From Pelodera strongyloides (taxonomy: Eukaryota; Nematoda; Chromadorea; Rhabditida; Rhabditidae), in assembly GCA_036852015.1 (NCBI GenBank), contig JAANDG010000544.1, forward strand, positions 36,509 to 100,508: DNA of 64,000 bases, in the 5' to 3' direction. Made by a program: the position numbers and the translations under genes. Numbering within the stretch: the stretch's first letter is position 1; each line of letters begins with the position of its first letter. This document shows, piece after piece, positions 1 to 12,600 of this stretch. Under the pieces are notes generated by a model. The model had not been told where the DNA came from. It did no database searches and worked only from the letters and a program-made list of their open reading frames with translations.

Positions 1-32
1 AAGCGAGAATCATACCACTAGACCACTCAGCC
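1..32 (-). tRNA. tRNA-Pro, 5' portion, cut by the window edge
   Basis: Read on the minus strand from position 32, the sequence starts GGCTGAGTGGTCTAG and continues GGTATGATTCTCGCTT. This is the acceptor strand, D-arm and first half of the anticodon stem of a eukaryotic proline tRNA. The anticodon and T-arm lie outside the window, so the isoacceptor cannot be read. Its 5' end is only six bases beyond the stop codon of the small secreted-peptide gene on the same strand, so that mRNA must read into or end at the tRNA. It could be a pseudogene, because only 32 bases are visible. Confidence 0.75.
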
Positions 33-38
33 GATGGA

Positions 39-655
39 TCAGAGCTTCACCACAAAAGGGATGTTTTGCACGGAAGTGAAAAGCGATTCCATACCATATG
101 TTCCACCTTTTCCTGAGCAGCATGTTTCCCATGATTCGCATTGTATTGTGCCGTGTGGATCACATAAATTGGGTTCCGAATCTTTGCTCAATACCGTTTC
201 TGAAAATATTTGGTCAATCTCATATATAGTGTAATAAGGACGTACGTTAAAGCGAAATACCGGCAGGTTTTTGAAACACATGGAGTACACCAGCACTCTT
301 ATGCAGCTTATGCAAATGAACATAAATTAGAATAAAAATCGAGCTAAATTCGAGTAAATTAGCATAAATACGTAAGAATTCGTTTGTCCACGGTGCGTTT
401 CAAAAACTGGCCGGTATTTCGCTTTAAAATACACTAATTGTAACATAAGTCGAAGTTAGCGGTAGACGTCGCTCGATTACGTATATAACAACAAATTTAA
501 AAAGTAATAAACACGGTGTTTCCATTTATGAAAAGCGGCGTGACACGAGGTTTTCTATGTTGCAGAACTGTGGGAACCCAGTTTGTCATTTTATAAAACA
601 GGAACTCACCTGTCGAACATATCAAAAATATGAGGAAAAATCCACGTATGCTCAT
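39..655 (-). CDS. Small secreted cysteine peptide, 68 aa, two exons
   Basis: Exons (minus): 610-655 and 39-199, joined G|AA in phase. The first exon encodes MSIRGFFLIFLICST, a basic start followed by a strongly hydrophobic run, which is a classical signal peptide. It ends at a GTGAGT donor. The second exon follows a TATTTTCAG acceptor and encodes a mature part of about 50 residues with four cysteines spaced C-x7-C-x6-CC, then a cysteine-free tail ending VVKL. The total of 69 codons closes exactly in frame. No family was recognised; it could be a defence, signalling or cuticle peptide. Family A repeat copy 247-428 lies in the only intron. The stop codon lies seven bases from the tRNA-Pro. Confidence 0.6.
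247..428. repeat. Family A palindromic repeat, copy 1
   Basis: Terminal inverted repeats TTAAAGCGAAATACCGG / GGTATTTCGCTTTAA with a TGCAAAT-containing left arm and a TACGTAAGAATTC right arm. It lies inside the intron of the 68-aa peptide gene. Confidence 0.9.
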
Positions 656-1290
656 AGGAAGTGGAATTTAGATTAATATTGTGGTCAGAAGTCAGAATGA
701 TTATTTTTCTTTAATTCTAGTGGATAGAAAGATCAATCAATTCGCACTTACGCCGTGAAAATACAATCCTTTATCTTTGTTATCAAATGATTACCCCCGG
801 TCTACCGGAAGACTTGTCACTTAATAGTGTTATCAGTTAAGAAGGTTTGGAATTTTTCTGATTCCTAAGACAAGATCAATAGTTCGAATTCAGATGAGTC
901 TTTGGAATTTTTCTGATTCCTAAGGCAAGATCAATAGTTCGGAATGCAGAGGAGTCATGTACGTGGTAATTATATTAAAGCGATATAAACGGCGGTTTTT
1001 GAAACGCGTATGATGGACAACTGCATTCCTACGCACTTACTGATGCACTACGTTCGCGGGTGCGCAGCGCAAATCAGAAGAGTCATCTCCGTGGTAATTA
1101 TATTAAAGCGACATAACGGCCGGTTTTTGAAACGTGTGATGGACAACCGCATTCCTGCGCACATACTTATGTTATTGAGCTCGAATCTTTTTTTGTGGAA
1201 CTCTGAATAAATGCAAATTTCGAGCTTCGATTTATGTTAATTACTTCATAGTGTAGCGTATTTGAGTCAATTCCTAGTTTTTTTTCTCTA
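656..1290. other. Intergenic, direct duplication and repeat ends
   Basis: No gene seen. Positions about 843-950 hold a direct duplication of roughly 55 bases (GGAATTTTTCTGATTCCTAAG twice). Two single ends of a family-A-related repeat (TTAAAGCGAYATAA...TTTTTGAAACG) start near 975 and 1103, each preceded by GTGGTAATTATA, so a block of about 130 bases was probably duplicated too. Confidence 0.6.
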
Positions 1291-4200
1291 ATGTTTTTGT
1301 TATTTTTCTGTGCTACTTGGGTTGTTGCAGGTAATTATTGAACATGGTGTTTATATTGAGCAAATATGATACTGATAATTTACTTTACAAATCAAGATAT
1401 TCCAGTGGTTAAGCGTAATCACTAGAAAAAAACGAACACGCACAAAATTTATTGGCTACTTTTATCATATTTATAATTTTATTTATGCTTTATGCTATAA
1501 TGAGCGTTTTTAAGCTTGACCATTTTATCTGAATTTCTGTTTTAATAATTTTTATTATTATCAGAATATGATGAAGAACTTCGGACAATGGATGCATACT
1601 GGAAAGATGAGAGGATTATTCCACACATAAACCAACTCACGTCTGCTGAGAGAGAGTAGGCAATCTATATATTTGTCGTTTTGCCAGCCTTTCGCCGCGC
1701 GGAATTTTTGTGCCAGGTTTTCGCCGCGCACCGCCCAAGTTTCATCCCGCGGCAGGTTTGCCGCACATCCCGATCTGACGAAATTAGGGTAGTGCGCAAA
1801 GTGAGCCTGATGCGGAAATATCGCGCGTCTTCCGTTCTTTGACATTACCTTGTGTCCTGCTACTTTGTATGTAACGCAGTATTTATATGAAGGTTCTTCT
1901 TCAGCAAAAGGATCTTCATCCCCGACGTAAAGGCAAAAGACGAGAAGACAATTCCACGGAAAGATAATTACGTGGAATGTTACTACAGACCGTTGATGGA
2001 CAAAGACTCAGAGCGACACATCACTGATGAAACGCGGAAGATCAAGTGCAATATGAAAACGGTAAGCTTGGCCGATTGGTATGTGGCGGGCCACGCTGCA
2101 AATGGTACGATTGGTGTGTGGCGGGCCACGCTGCAAATGGTACGATTGGTATGTGGCGGGCCACGCTGCAAATCGCAAATGGTACACGGTTCGATATTTA
2201 TGGGGACTTCCGAGGTAGTTGCAGGTTCTTTAGAACCTAAATTGCTGTAGTCTCGTCAGATTTATGTTAAGATTCGTCTTTTTGACACAGAAATAAGGGA
2301 TATGTAGGATCGCACTACACCAGGAACTGATACGTAAAGAAATATAAATATTGACAATACAAGTTACTTGTTTCAGCATCGTTGCGCTGGATTTCACAGT
2401 GACAACGCTTCATCGCCGAAGCACTTTTTCGGTTGTTTTCCCAATGAACTGATGAGTGCCAAGTGCAGTTTTGGTAAGGTGTCAAACAGTGTAGAACGTA
2501 GCATAGGGGTGTCACTAAAGGTGTTTCACACGTTGTGTCATAAATTGTGTCAGAATCCACTGGTGTCACAGGTTTCATAATAAGTGTGAAGATTGCGTCG
2601 GAGTGGGTGCCAAAGAAGAATTAAGCTGTCACAAGACAGTGTGATAGAAGGTTTGACAAGATGGTGTCACAGGAATGTGTCACAAAGATGCCACAGAAGA
2701 TGTTACAAGTTAGTGTCGCAGCAAATGATGTTTGCTCTACGCTACATTTTTAAATTTAGAAAACGACTGCTTCGATGTGCAAAAAGTGATGAACCCAGCA
2801 CATCATGAGGTAACTTTGCATTTGACTACTTGCCTTTTTAATAAAACCTCAATTCGGGGCAAGCAATTAGCTTTCTATTAACGGCGCTAATTGCCCGCAA
2901 TCATCCCGCAACTCTGATGACATCCATTGTGTGCCTGTGCTAGAGGAAACTGAAGGTAAGGCTGACAACTGTCTTCTTGAGTCGTAACTACAGAAGACCA
3001 AGATTTTCTACCATGAAACAATACTGAAAGCACGAGACTTGCATACAGTACAACTATATAACTGACGCTTTGGCTAAAAGACGTTGCCTAATGTACAAAG
3101 TAATTGAGATATATGTTCTTGACAGTATATGCTTATGCAGTATATGCAAATTAGAATAAAAACTAATCCCAATTAGACCCCACGTTGCATAAATGCATAG
3201 GAATGCAAGTACTTTAGATGTGTTTCAAAAACCGGCCGGTATTTCGCTTTAAATGAAAACATCATTTCCTTCAGATCAAAGGCACGATGTGCTGTTGTCG
3301 TGGAAATCTGTGCAATTCGGAAGCGATTCTCCAAACACCTAATACCGTGTTCGATCTGCATTACATGTCGGCCAAAGTAAGCGACGACTTCGCAGTTATA
3401 ATGATAATTGCTTATCATGATAAGTGCTTGTTATGCTAATTGCTTTAAATATTTATATTAATAATTTCTGCAAAGAAGATATCCGATTGGTCCGGTTTCG
3501 TTCCGTCCTTTGAATCGTAATGGCATTCTTTTAAGCCATATGACATGTGGGTTGTGAAAGTGTGTTTAACAACTTCATAATTGCATGTGCCCTGTTGAGC
3601 GTACTGGTAATACTATTGTCCAGTATGTGCTTCAAAACACGCGTCCTACCGCTTTAACTGTTGCAGGTCCGTTTCATCTACCTCTTCTACCTGAAGACTG
3701 CCTACATGGTTTCGTCAATTACGCTTTGTTCGGGGTTAACTGCCTTCGTTACATTTCTATACTTTTATATTAGGAAACGAACTACAAACTTTACCAAATC
3801 GGTAGGTATACCGAAATATTCTTCTTATAATATCGTAATTAAATGCATCATACTAATCGTAAATGTCAAGTCCAAAACTTGAAATTTCTTGAAAGGGGAA
3901 TACCAGCCGGTTGTTGAAAGACATCGAGCAAACCAGCATTCGTATGCAGCTTATGCAAATGAAAATAACAGAATAAAAAATCGAGCTAAATTCGACTAAC
4001 TTAGCATAAAGACGTAAGAATTCAGATGTCCATGATGCATTTCAAAAACCGGCCGGTATTTCGATTTAAAGTTGACGCGGGCGATTCCGAACTTGGTTTG
4101 CATGCGTTAGAAGCTAAAGCGCTACTCACTGGGCCGCTGTCATCTTATTTATTTAATTCCAGACCGTGTTCTTTGACCCCGACGAGGTGTGCGACTCTTG

Positions 4201-5972
4201 GATGGAACCAGAACATGATATAGCCAATGAGGTATTTACTAATATATTTACGAATTATAATTTAACGTCTTCGCTGCGCAACGGCCCCCACGGTTGCGCT
4301 AATGTTGTATAGTGCCCTCGTGAAACAACAGTGTCGTAACAGCTTCGCAGTTTCCAACATGTTCGAGGCCCTCCCCCCCCGCCCCCCGCACCCAGTGCTA
4401 CGACGGGGGTCGCGCCGCGCCACTGTGGCTGACCACCTGCGGCGATGTGAAAATAGTGAAAAGATCTTCTTTTTTTTTTGCAAAATGAGGCGTTTACCGC
4501 ACAACATGAGCGAGAAATAAAGTCGTTCAAGCAACACAGCTTTTCATGAACTTGGCTCGGAAACCAATGAAGTAAATCTATGGAAAACATCTTAATGCTA
4601 ACAATATTTGATTTTTGTTTATTTTAGAGCGCACTACTCACCACTGTTGACCCGACTTCTGACTTTGGTGAGAACTTGCTGTTGATTACTGCTAGAATAC
4701 TAACTGCAATTAACGAAAAGGGAAGCAGTGCTTGAAAAAATAGCACAAAAAATCGATAGTGTATTTTAAATTAAATTATATTTTATTTTGTTCAAAGCAT
4801 TTTCATTTCAGAGGATTTCGACAAGGTGAGCGGATAGCTGTCTACAAGCCAAGGCGATTTGTTATGACAAGGGCCCATTTATTTTTTTAATATTTTCTTT
4901 CGTGAATATAGGGCCATATGCGATACGGCCGGGGGTTATGAGACGTATATCGTATGTTGGTATGTTGGGCCTACACATTGTACCCTTTTGTGAATTTCCG
5001 GCACAGAATGGAACATGTTTGCATATAACATTGATAGTAGTGATGTTTTGAAACCACGTGCCATACCACTTTAATTCCACCAATTTCACTTATTTCAGAC
5101 GCAACCTCCCTCATTCAGTGGAGTTGATATTTCTGGATTGGACAGAGCGCAGAGAATCTACCGTCGAGAAAGGCAGAGAATGCAGAACAGCACTTCTATA
5201 CTAGAGCAAAGAACACAGGACCAGACTAGCGCGCATACACAATGTATTTTTTTTTAAAATTAATTTCCCAGTGTATTTTTGGATATGGATATGGTAGCTT
5301 ACCAGTTAGATATGGTAGCTTGCCGAAACGTAAACTACCAAGGACAATACATATAAACTAGCCATAACCTCCGAAATTTTCGTAGTGAACAAACTAAAGC
5401 ACATACACAATGTATAATTTTGCAAAATCTTATCCAGTGGCGTGTGATTGTCATAGTGTAATTAAAAATTAAATTTTTACATGTTTTTCTACAGTAGAAA
5501 GCGTTTCGATACTGCAAATATACAAGATAAACACAATATTTCAGTTGACTCCGATGGCCAGGTTCAACTAGACGAAACGCAGAGCAACACTGCGGTTGAA
5601 TCGGAGATACTCAAGATCAAGCCGATAGCAAAGGTTGGTTTTAAAGCTGTGTGACACATGGGTTTTGAAAAGTTGACAAGTGTGCTCAGTTTGTTGGAAA
5701 ATATATTCGTATATGTATAACTATATTTGTACATATTTCCGCAGTGCGCTCCTTTCATGAGTCTAATAAATATTCAATGCTGCGAACGGATAGCGCGCGT
5801 CAAACTCTCATGGGTAGCCGTATAAGCGAAGCGCTTACGAAAACGTCACATTATTATCACTGTTATATAAATTTATATAAACGAATTCCAGTTGCTCCCT
5901 AACGGCCGCCTGCAGAGAATATCGATGAATTACGAAAACTCAACTTATTCGGATTTGGAGGATATTAAATAA
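1291..5972 (+). CDS. Orphan single-pass membrane protein with Ly6/activin-receptor-like cysteine motif, 320 aa
   Basis: Twelve exons: 1291-1330, 1565-1655, 1905-2061, 3275-3376, 3667-3801, 4163-4231, 4628-4667, 4812-4825, 5099-5243, 5545-5633, 5892-5972; the 11 listed blocks total 963 nt and close in phase with no stop (so the count is 11 exons, not 12). Residues 1-13 (MFLLFFCATWVVA) are a signal peptide. The ectodomain has C69, C92, then C102-C103-C104 and C109-N110; a CCC-x4-CN end is typical of Ly6/uPAR and TGF-beta/activin receptor ectodomains. A membrane span follows at about 142-165, with a basic stop-transfer RKR. The roughly 155-residue cytoplasmic tail is acidic and polar, with no kinase. 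Exon 4812-4825 is a 14-nt microexon. An AATAAA overlaps the stop. The ectodomain has fewer cysteines than usual, so an exon between 2062 and 3274 may be missing (see findings). The receptor-like role is inferred. Confidence 0.72.
1665..1835. repeat. Dispersed GC-rich repeat (GCCAGGTTTTCGCCGCGCACC type)
   Basis: Unusually GC-rich tract in AT-rich surroundings, lying in an intron of the membrane-protein gene. Relatives occur near 15290-15520, 47690-47950 and 52690-52920 (shared words such as GCCAGGT, CGCCGCGCACC, GGCGAA). It creates spurious open frames on both strands. Confidence 0.55.
2073..2175. repeat. Tandem repeat, about 35 bp x 2.8
   Basis: Units of TGGTRYGATTGGTRTGTGGC plus GGGCCACGCTGCAAA, nearly identical. 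The array starts 12 bases after the splice donor of exon 1905-2061. Confidence 0.9.
3120..3253. repeat. Family A palindromic repeat, right part
   Basis: The right arm and GGCCGGTATTTCGCTTTAA terminus are present; the left terminus is not recognisable. It ends 21 bases before the exon at 3275. Confidence 0.8.
3888..4070. repeat. Family A palindromic repeat
   Basis: Both ends present (left diverged, GGGGAATACCAGCCGG; right GGCCGGTATTTCGATTTAA). Intronic. Confidence 0.85.
5044..5083. repeat. Family B repeat, right end only
   Basis: GTTTTGAAACCACGTGCCATACCACTTTAA, a single terminus of the CACGTG-containing family, sits 15 bases before an exon acceptor. Confidence 0.6.
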
Positions 5973-6612
5973 AATTATTATTCGTCATTAGTTACGGAAT
6001 GTATTGTACTTACACTTACCTATCCAGTTACAGTAGCCTGAGCTTAAATATATATTTGTGAAATGCGACCGTACCATTGATTTCAGCTGATGCACGTTTA
6101 ATAGTAGATACCGTATCGTTTTTGAAAATCAATCGATAGTCAACTTTGAAACCCTGCATCTATCAAATAATACACATTCAGGAAATATTTTTTTTTGTAT
6201 TTTAAAGGGATCGGTTCACCTTTAATTGTGTCTGTTTTTTTTTGTTTCTTTATTTTCTATAAGGGATAATAAAAATTTGGAATACAAAAAGTAGTGTTCT
6301 ATTTCAATACTCACGGAGATATTAGGTGATAAAGTGGTGGATTGATAGGTCCAAAATGGCAAAGGGTAATTGTCCTGCCTTATTTGTATAAAGACGCCTT
6401 TCTACTGCCAACTCCGTTATTGTAATGTTTTTGCACGCTCATTTGACTTCAATGTTCGCGTACGAAAGGAAAATATTCAAAGATTTATACAAAATTCAGA
6501 ACAATTATACAATTAACGATTAAATAGTTAAAGAGAATGTCAACCCGGTTTGACAGGAAAGTGTACTCAGAGCACCTGATACAGTATCCAGGAATCTGGG
6601 TTGACTTTCCCT
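5973..6612. repeat. Convergent intergenic region with a half foldback element
   Basis: Separates the convergent membrane-protein and moc-1-like genes. About 6205-6400 is one arm of the TTAAAGGGATCGGTTCACC foldback family (full copies at 21092, 26987 and 62648); the opposite arm is missing. Otherwise AT-rich with no gene seen. Confidence 0.7.
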
Positions 6613-9600
6613 TTAAAGTTGTCCGACGATAAGTGCCTGGACTACGGTACCCGGAGCCAGGGAGAGGCAGGAGTCAGATTTTCCAGGCAGGACCAAGAGC
6701 ACACTGGCTCCCTAAATATATAAGTTATGTTATATGATTTTAATTGAAGACAGAAAATAAGAAGATGGCAAGAAAAAAATGAGCTTAAAGCCGTATTGTG
6801 CCTACTTTGGGAAATTTACATACGCTACGAATTTCCTATGTATCCCATGCAAGGCTTTGGTGTCGTCCGAAACTTCCGGCGTCAAATTAACTAGGATACA
6901 TAGGATATTCGTTGTATATGCAAATTTCCCACAGTAGGTACAATACGGTACATTAAAGAGATGTTTATTTTGTAGTTTTTTTTTAGCAAATATCAGTCAA
7001 AATTAAATACCTGCAAACTCATTAGACGAGATGAAATTTGATTTCCTGTGGTTACTGCTGTGGGCAGATCGTCGCCTGAATACGACTAATCGTACATTTT
7101 TTATAAGCTTTGGGTTCTTTAGTATAATAGATTAAAGCGAAATACCGGTCGGATTTTGAAACACCGAGCATACCAGCATTCTTGTGTGGCTTATGCAAAT
7201 GAACATAATTATAATAAAAAATCGAGCTAAATTCGAGTAAATTAGCATAAATACGCAGTTGTCCACGATGCGTTTCAAAAACCTGCCGGTATTTCGCTTT
7301 AATGATTTATTGATTTATTGATTATCGATCACTTACCAGCTGATGGCTTCAAGAACGCCCTTCGGAACTCAGGTCTGAGATCCAAGTTGATGGTTTCATT
7401 GATCTGAAGGTTTCAAATTCATAGTTTATTTGAGAAAAATCGTACGATGATCTACTTTACAACTATATCATAATTACCATAGCCCACCTACAGTAAAGCC
7501 AGATTGGCACGTACCAAAATAACAAACGAATTGGCAGATTTGCATTCCTCACATGATGCGTACAAAATATTGATTTATAATTAGCCTTGTTATAATTGTT
7601 TAATTGATTTATCGATTACCTTAACATTTATTTTGGTCTGTGAGGGTACCGTGATCCCCCGCATCTTTCTGATAGCCGGCACAGCAAAAAGATGTGCGCA
7701 AACCCATGAAGAGACGGGATTTCCGGGGAGAGCGAAAACTAACTGAAAGAAAATTTTAGTAAAAAAAATATTCGTTGATTTGTTCTGCGATATTAACTAG
7801 TTTACAAGGGACAAAAATGCTAATTCGGAGGATAAACATAAGAAAAGGAAGTTTTATTTGAAAATAGAAAATTATTTTTTTTGGTGGAGTTGTACTAGGT
7901 CCGCGTAACAAAATTTCATGACAATGGATTCCAGGCGTACAGACCTTTTTCTTTCCTTCGTAAATTCCAGTGGCAAATGTGCTCGGCAAACCAGGCTTCA
8001 TCCATACGCGACCGAAGTGAATCTGTATTTGTGAAATGTATTACTTATAAATTATGTTCCTCACCCGCGCGGAGAACCGAGCCGGACTTACACAGAAGCG
8101 CAAATATTTATGTGATATACGCGTATACTGATGTCCAGCATAGATTCGAAACCATGTGTTACACCGCTTTAAGATAATCTTGACAAACCTCAAATTTGAA
8201 GTCATCCTGCAGTACAGACTTGATCAAATCCTTCTCTCCCATAGAGACACCACCCGAGGAAATGAGCACGTCGCATGCGGAAAGTGCCGCGGAAAACGCG
8301 GAAACAACGCTTGCGCGACTAGAAAAACCGATAGTTAGCTTCAAGTTAGAGCGGTACTCTCTACTACTGTAGTGAAGGGATGTGCTTATTTTGTTAAATT
8401 TGAAAGTGTACTGTATAACTGTAGTACCGCTTGCTACCATATACATATTATCATATCGACATATCAGCATATCAGCATATGATAGCCCTTTTGCTTTGTT
8501 CTACCATGTAAGCAGAACAAAACAGCCTGTAGCCAAATTATAAGCAATAAAATACCGAAGAAACAAAAAAAACTACTCATCCAGTAGAAAACTATCACTG
8601 TCAATGAGGAGTGCTTTATTTATGATAGATAGCTATTCCGTTGTAAAACTCTAGCGGAAAAAGATCTGTGTTTCAGCTCTGTAATATCAAACGCAATAGA
8701 TTTTTGAAGCAATTTAATCAGAGAGTGCCCCCAATAATTAAAGCGAAATACCGGCCGATTTTTGAAACGCATTGCGTACACTTGCTTTCTTATGCAGCAT
8801 ATGCAAATGAGCAAAAATTAGAATAAAAACTGGACCCCAATTAGACCCCCACTTTGCGTAAATGCATAGAAATGCAAGTACTTGATAGCGTTTCAAAAAC
8901 CGGCCGGTATTTCGCTTTAAAGGGATAGGTTCATCTCAAATCACCTCTTTTTTTATTTTTTTATTAATAATACCACAAATATCATTCACAATGATAATTA
9001 AATCAATCACAGAACTATGCGCCTCGTATAAGAAGCTTCCTTTATTCGAAACTTGTGATCGGAAGCCAAAATCTAAACTCGAAAACTAATATCGTACACA
9101 AATCGCGCGGGGCTAATGGCAATTAGCCAAGTTACAAACTACCCTCGGCCAAGTGCGATTAAATGATAATACACCGTGGGAAATAATGTCCAGCCGAGTG
9201 TAGTTTGTAACTTGGCTAATTGCCATTAGCCCGCGCGATTTGTGTACGATATTAGTTTTTGAGTTTAGATTTTGGCTTCCGATCACAAGTTTCCAATAAA
9301 GGAATCTTCTTATGTGAGGCGTATAGTTCTGTGATTGATTTAATTATCATTTGAATGATATTTGTGCTATTATTAATAAAAACAATAAAAATAGGGGTGA
9401 TTTGAGATGAACCTATCCCTTTAAAGGGAGAGGCCCATGAGGAAAAAGTTTACCTCAATTTACTTGCACAGAATGTCCGGAATTTTAGAAATATTACTGT
9501 AAAAACCGCATTTCTTTGCACCTAGAACTCACAGAGTTATTCCCCGGCAAACAGTTCGGCCAGGTACCGTAGTCAGAATCAACTTTTGCGTTTTTAGGAC

Positions 9601-12600
9601 ATTACAATATTGGAAACGCTTTTTTATTATCATAGGACCGTTCTTCATTCGTTTAACAATTATTATGTAGAGAAAGAATGCTAATGGACGGATATAAACC
9701 GCAAAAATGTATTTTGACGTTGCTGCCTACGGTACCTCGCCGAACTGTTTGCGGGGGAATAACTCTGTGAGTTCTAGGTGCAAAGAAATGCGGTTTTCAC
9801 AGTGACATTTCTTAAATTCCGGACATTCTGTGCAAATACATTGAGGAAAGCTTTTTTCTCGTGGGCCTCTCCCTTTAAGTGATCAAGCTAAAACCTCAGT
9901 CAAGAATAAATGTATTTCAACAAAAGTCTTACTGTAGTTGTAGTAATGGGTAACCAAAAAGTCAATACCCACTCATCTGGTACGATACCGCAATCGATCG
10001 CTATAGCTCCCTCCTCCTTAACAATGCTCAAAATTTGTGGACGATTTGTATCCCGAATGTGAGCAGTTGGCACGTTTCTCGTTAGAGCATCGTGCACCTG
10101 AAAGTGCACGGTTCTTAAAGCGGTATGGTATCTGGTTGGTGAAGCGGCATAGTGGACTACCGCTACGTATTGTATGCAAATCATGTGCCATTATGTGTCG
10201 GTTAGTCCAGTGCTAAAAGTGAAAATTACCTCGTTTCCAGTGGACATCACGGCACAACGTGGCTTCTTGAACACGGAAACTTTTTGCATTCTGAAGAATT
10301 TAATAGTTTAGAAAACTTGGTACAAACACACTTGAGAGAGAGAGCGAGAGAGAGAGAGTGAGAGAGAGAGTGAGAGAGAGACAGAGAGAGACAGAGAGAA
10401 AAAGAGAGAGCGGGAGAGAGAGAGGCGAGAAGCGAGAACCAGGAGAATCAGAGGCAAAAAGAGGAAGACGTGAAAGATAGCTAATGCAATTATTTAATTA
10501 GCTCACTCAGATAGTGTATTCCCAAATCGGCACAAGTGAAAAGACAGATCGCTAATTACAATTATCTAATTGGCCCCTAATTACAAATATTTAATTAGCT
10601 CACCCAGATCCGTAGAGTATTCCCAACTCGGCACTCCTAATGACTGTTCCCCTGGCCAGGAGTAGTGCACCCACAGCACAATCACTTCCGGGCAAGCTGG
10701 AATTTTTTATATTAAAAAAATTCAAATCGGTAAAAGTTTGAAAACCTTCCTTTTTTCTAATTTAAAGCGGAATACCGGGCGGTTTTTGAAACGTATTGTG
10801 GAGAACTGAATTCTTACGTATTTATGCTAATTTGCTCGATTTTACTAGATTTTTTTATTATAATTTATGTTTATTTTCATAAGCTGCCTAATAATGTTGG
10901 TGTACTCGATGTGTTTCAAAAACCGACCGGTATTTCGCTCCAATCTTTCCAGGAAACCATAGAAGTCATCAAAAGTTGTGTAATGTTTATGTCAAGATAT
11001 CATTTTTTTGTGCGTGCGTGTGTGTGTGTGTTAGTGTGCGAGAGCAAGAGCGGGCTGCATATATTTATAGCTGTAACACGTACGTGCGCGCGTGTGCGTA
11101 TGCATCCGGTGTGTGTAGGTGTGAGCATGTGCATGTGTTCGTGAGAGCATGTGTGTGCGTGTATATGTGCATCATGCATAACCAGCATAGGACCCAAAAT
11201 TTTACCGAATATCTTGTCCGTCTTTGCACTCGACGCCAATATCCACGACGAGCTCCTCATCATCCTGAAAATAAATGTAAACACTTTTTTATGTAAACTG
11301 TACGTTGCATATATTGTTCTCATGAATTGTGTGTGTGCGTAATAAATTAGTATTATTATTATTATTATATAAACAATTTTATAATTTTTATACATAGCTG
11401 ACACTAAAAACTAAAAACAGTGATTTTGATTCGCTGTGTGGGCATCAACGTGTCTCAAGATTAGTCTATTTCCCTAACTTTTCGTTCAAAGCAAACTAAA
11501 AGTCGACATTCTAGCTCCTTTGGAAAATTTGCATATGATAAGCAAATCCTATGTATCCTATGCTAAATTTGTACGATTGCCGTGGACGATCGTACAAAAT
11601 TAGCATAGGATACATAGGATTTTATCATATGCAAATTTTCCAAAGGGGCTAGCATTTCGCTTCAAAGCGAAATACCGGTCGGTTTTCGAAACACATCGGG
11701 TACACCAACATTCATATGCAGCTTATGCAAATGACAATAAAACAGATTAAAAAATCGAGCGAAATTCGAGCAAATTAGCACAAATACGTACGAATCCAGT
11801 AGTCCACGATGCGTTTCAAAAACCGACCGGTATTTCGCTTTAAAAAATACTCACAGTGTGCTCGATGATCTTGGTATGCTCAACCATAACCACAGCAGTA
11901 GCACCGTCGGGTATCGCAGCCCCAGTGCTGACACGGATGCACTCCCCTTTAAAGTAAGATATAGACATTGACATTGTGAATAATACCTATGCCAATGACA
12001 GAACAGAATAAAACTAGGAAATCTTCACTGTTAGTAAGTTTTGATAACAAAAAAATTATGTTAATCGAGTTTTGTAATTATCGTTATCCCATAATTTTTA
12101 AAAGAATGAAGTTTTGTAAAGGAAAACAAAAAATAGGATATAACGGACCGCTTTTCAATGTGACGCCGGCGGGTAGGCCAGCCGTAGAATTTCCAATAAC
12201 TTTGCGGTGACCGGGCTGGTCAGTGGCTGAAAAGTACGGATTGTGAATGTATGCTTTTTCTATTCTGTTCTTTTATGTTTAATTTCCTAACATGGGGAAC
12301 AATGTGCATTGTTAACTAGAGTTTGAGGGATAATATATCATTAGCTGGCCAAGGTCAGGTTTTCAGTAAATAAGTGATGAAGTACGATCTGCCAACCCTG
12401 TAGATGATATAAGAGAGTATTGGATAGATCGTACCATTCAAAATGGTACCTACCAATTACTGCGTATCCATCCTTGATCGACGTACGAACGTCGGGTACG
12501 TTGAATAATGAAGAAACGTCTTCGGCAAGAACGTCACCTGGAATTTCTCCATTTTACGTGTGATATTATTGATACGGTGCTAGGGGATGATTTGAATGAA

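Noticed and set aside
4255..4590. Open frames on both strands, including a Gly/Arg-rich minus-strand frame
   Set aside because: GC-rich tract with a poly-C run inside an intron of the receptor-like gene; composition explains the open frames and no splice sites support them.
7480..7546. Minus-strand stretch ECKSANSF...ANLALL-stop resembling a MoeA C-terminus
   Set aside because: Poor acceptor, and the true domain-IV exons at 7337-7403, 7011-7075 and 6613-6711 give a full, better match in phase.
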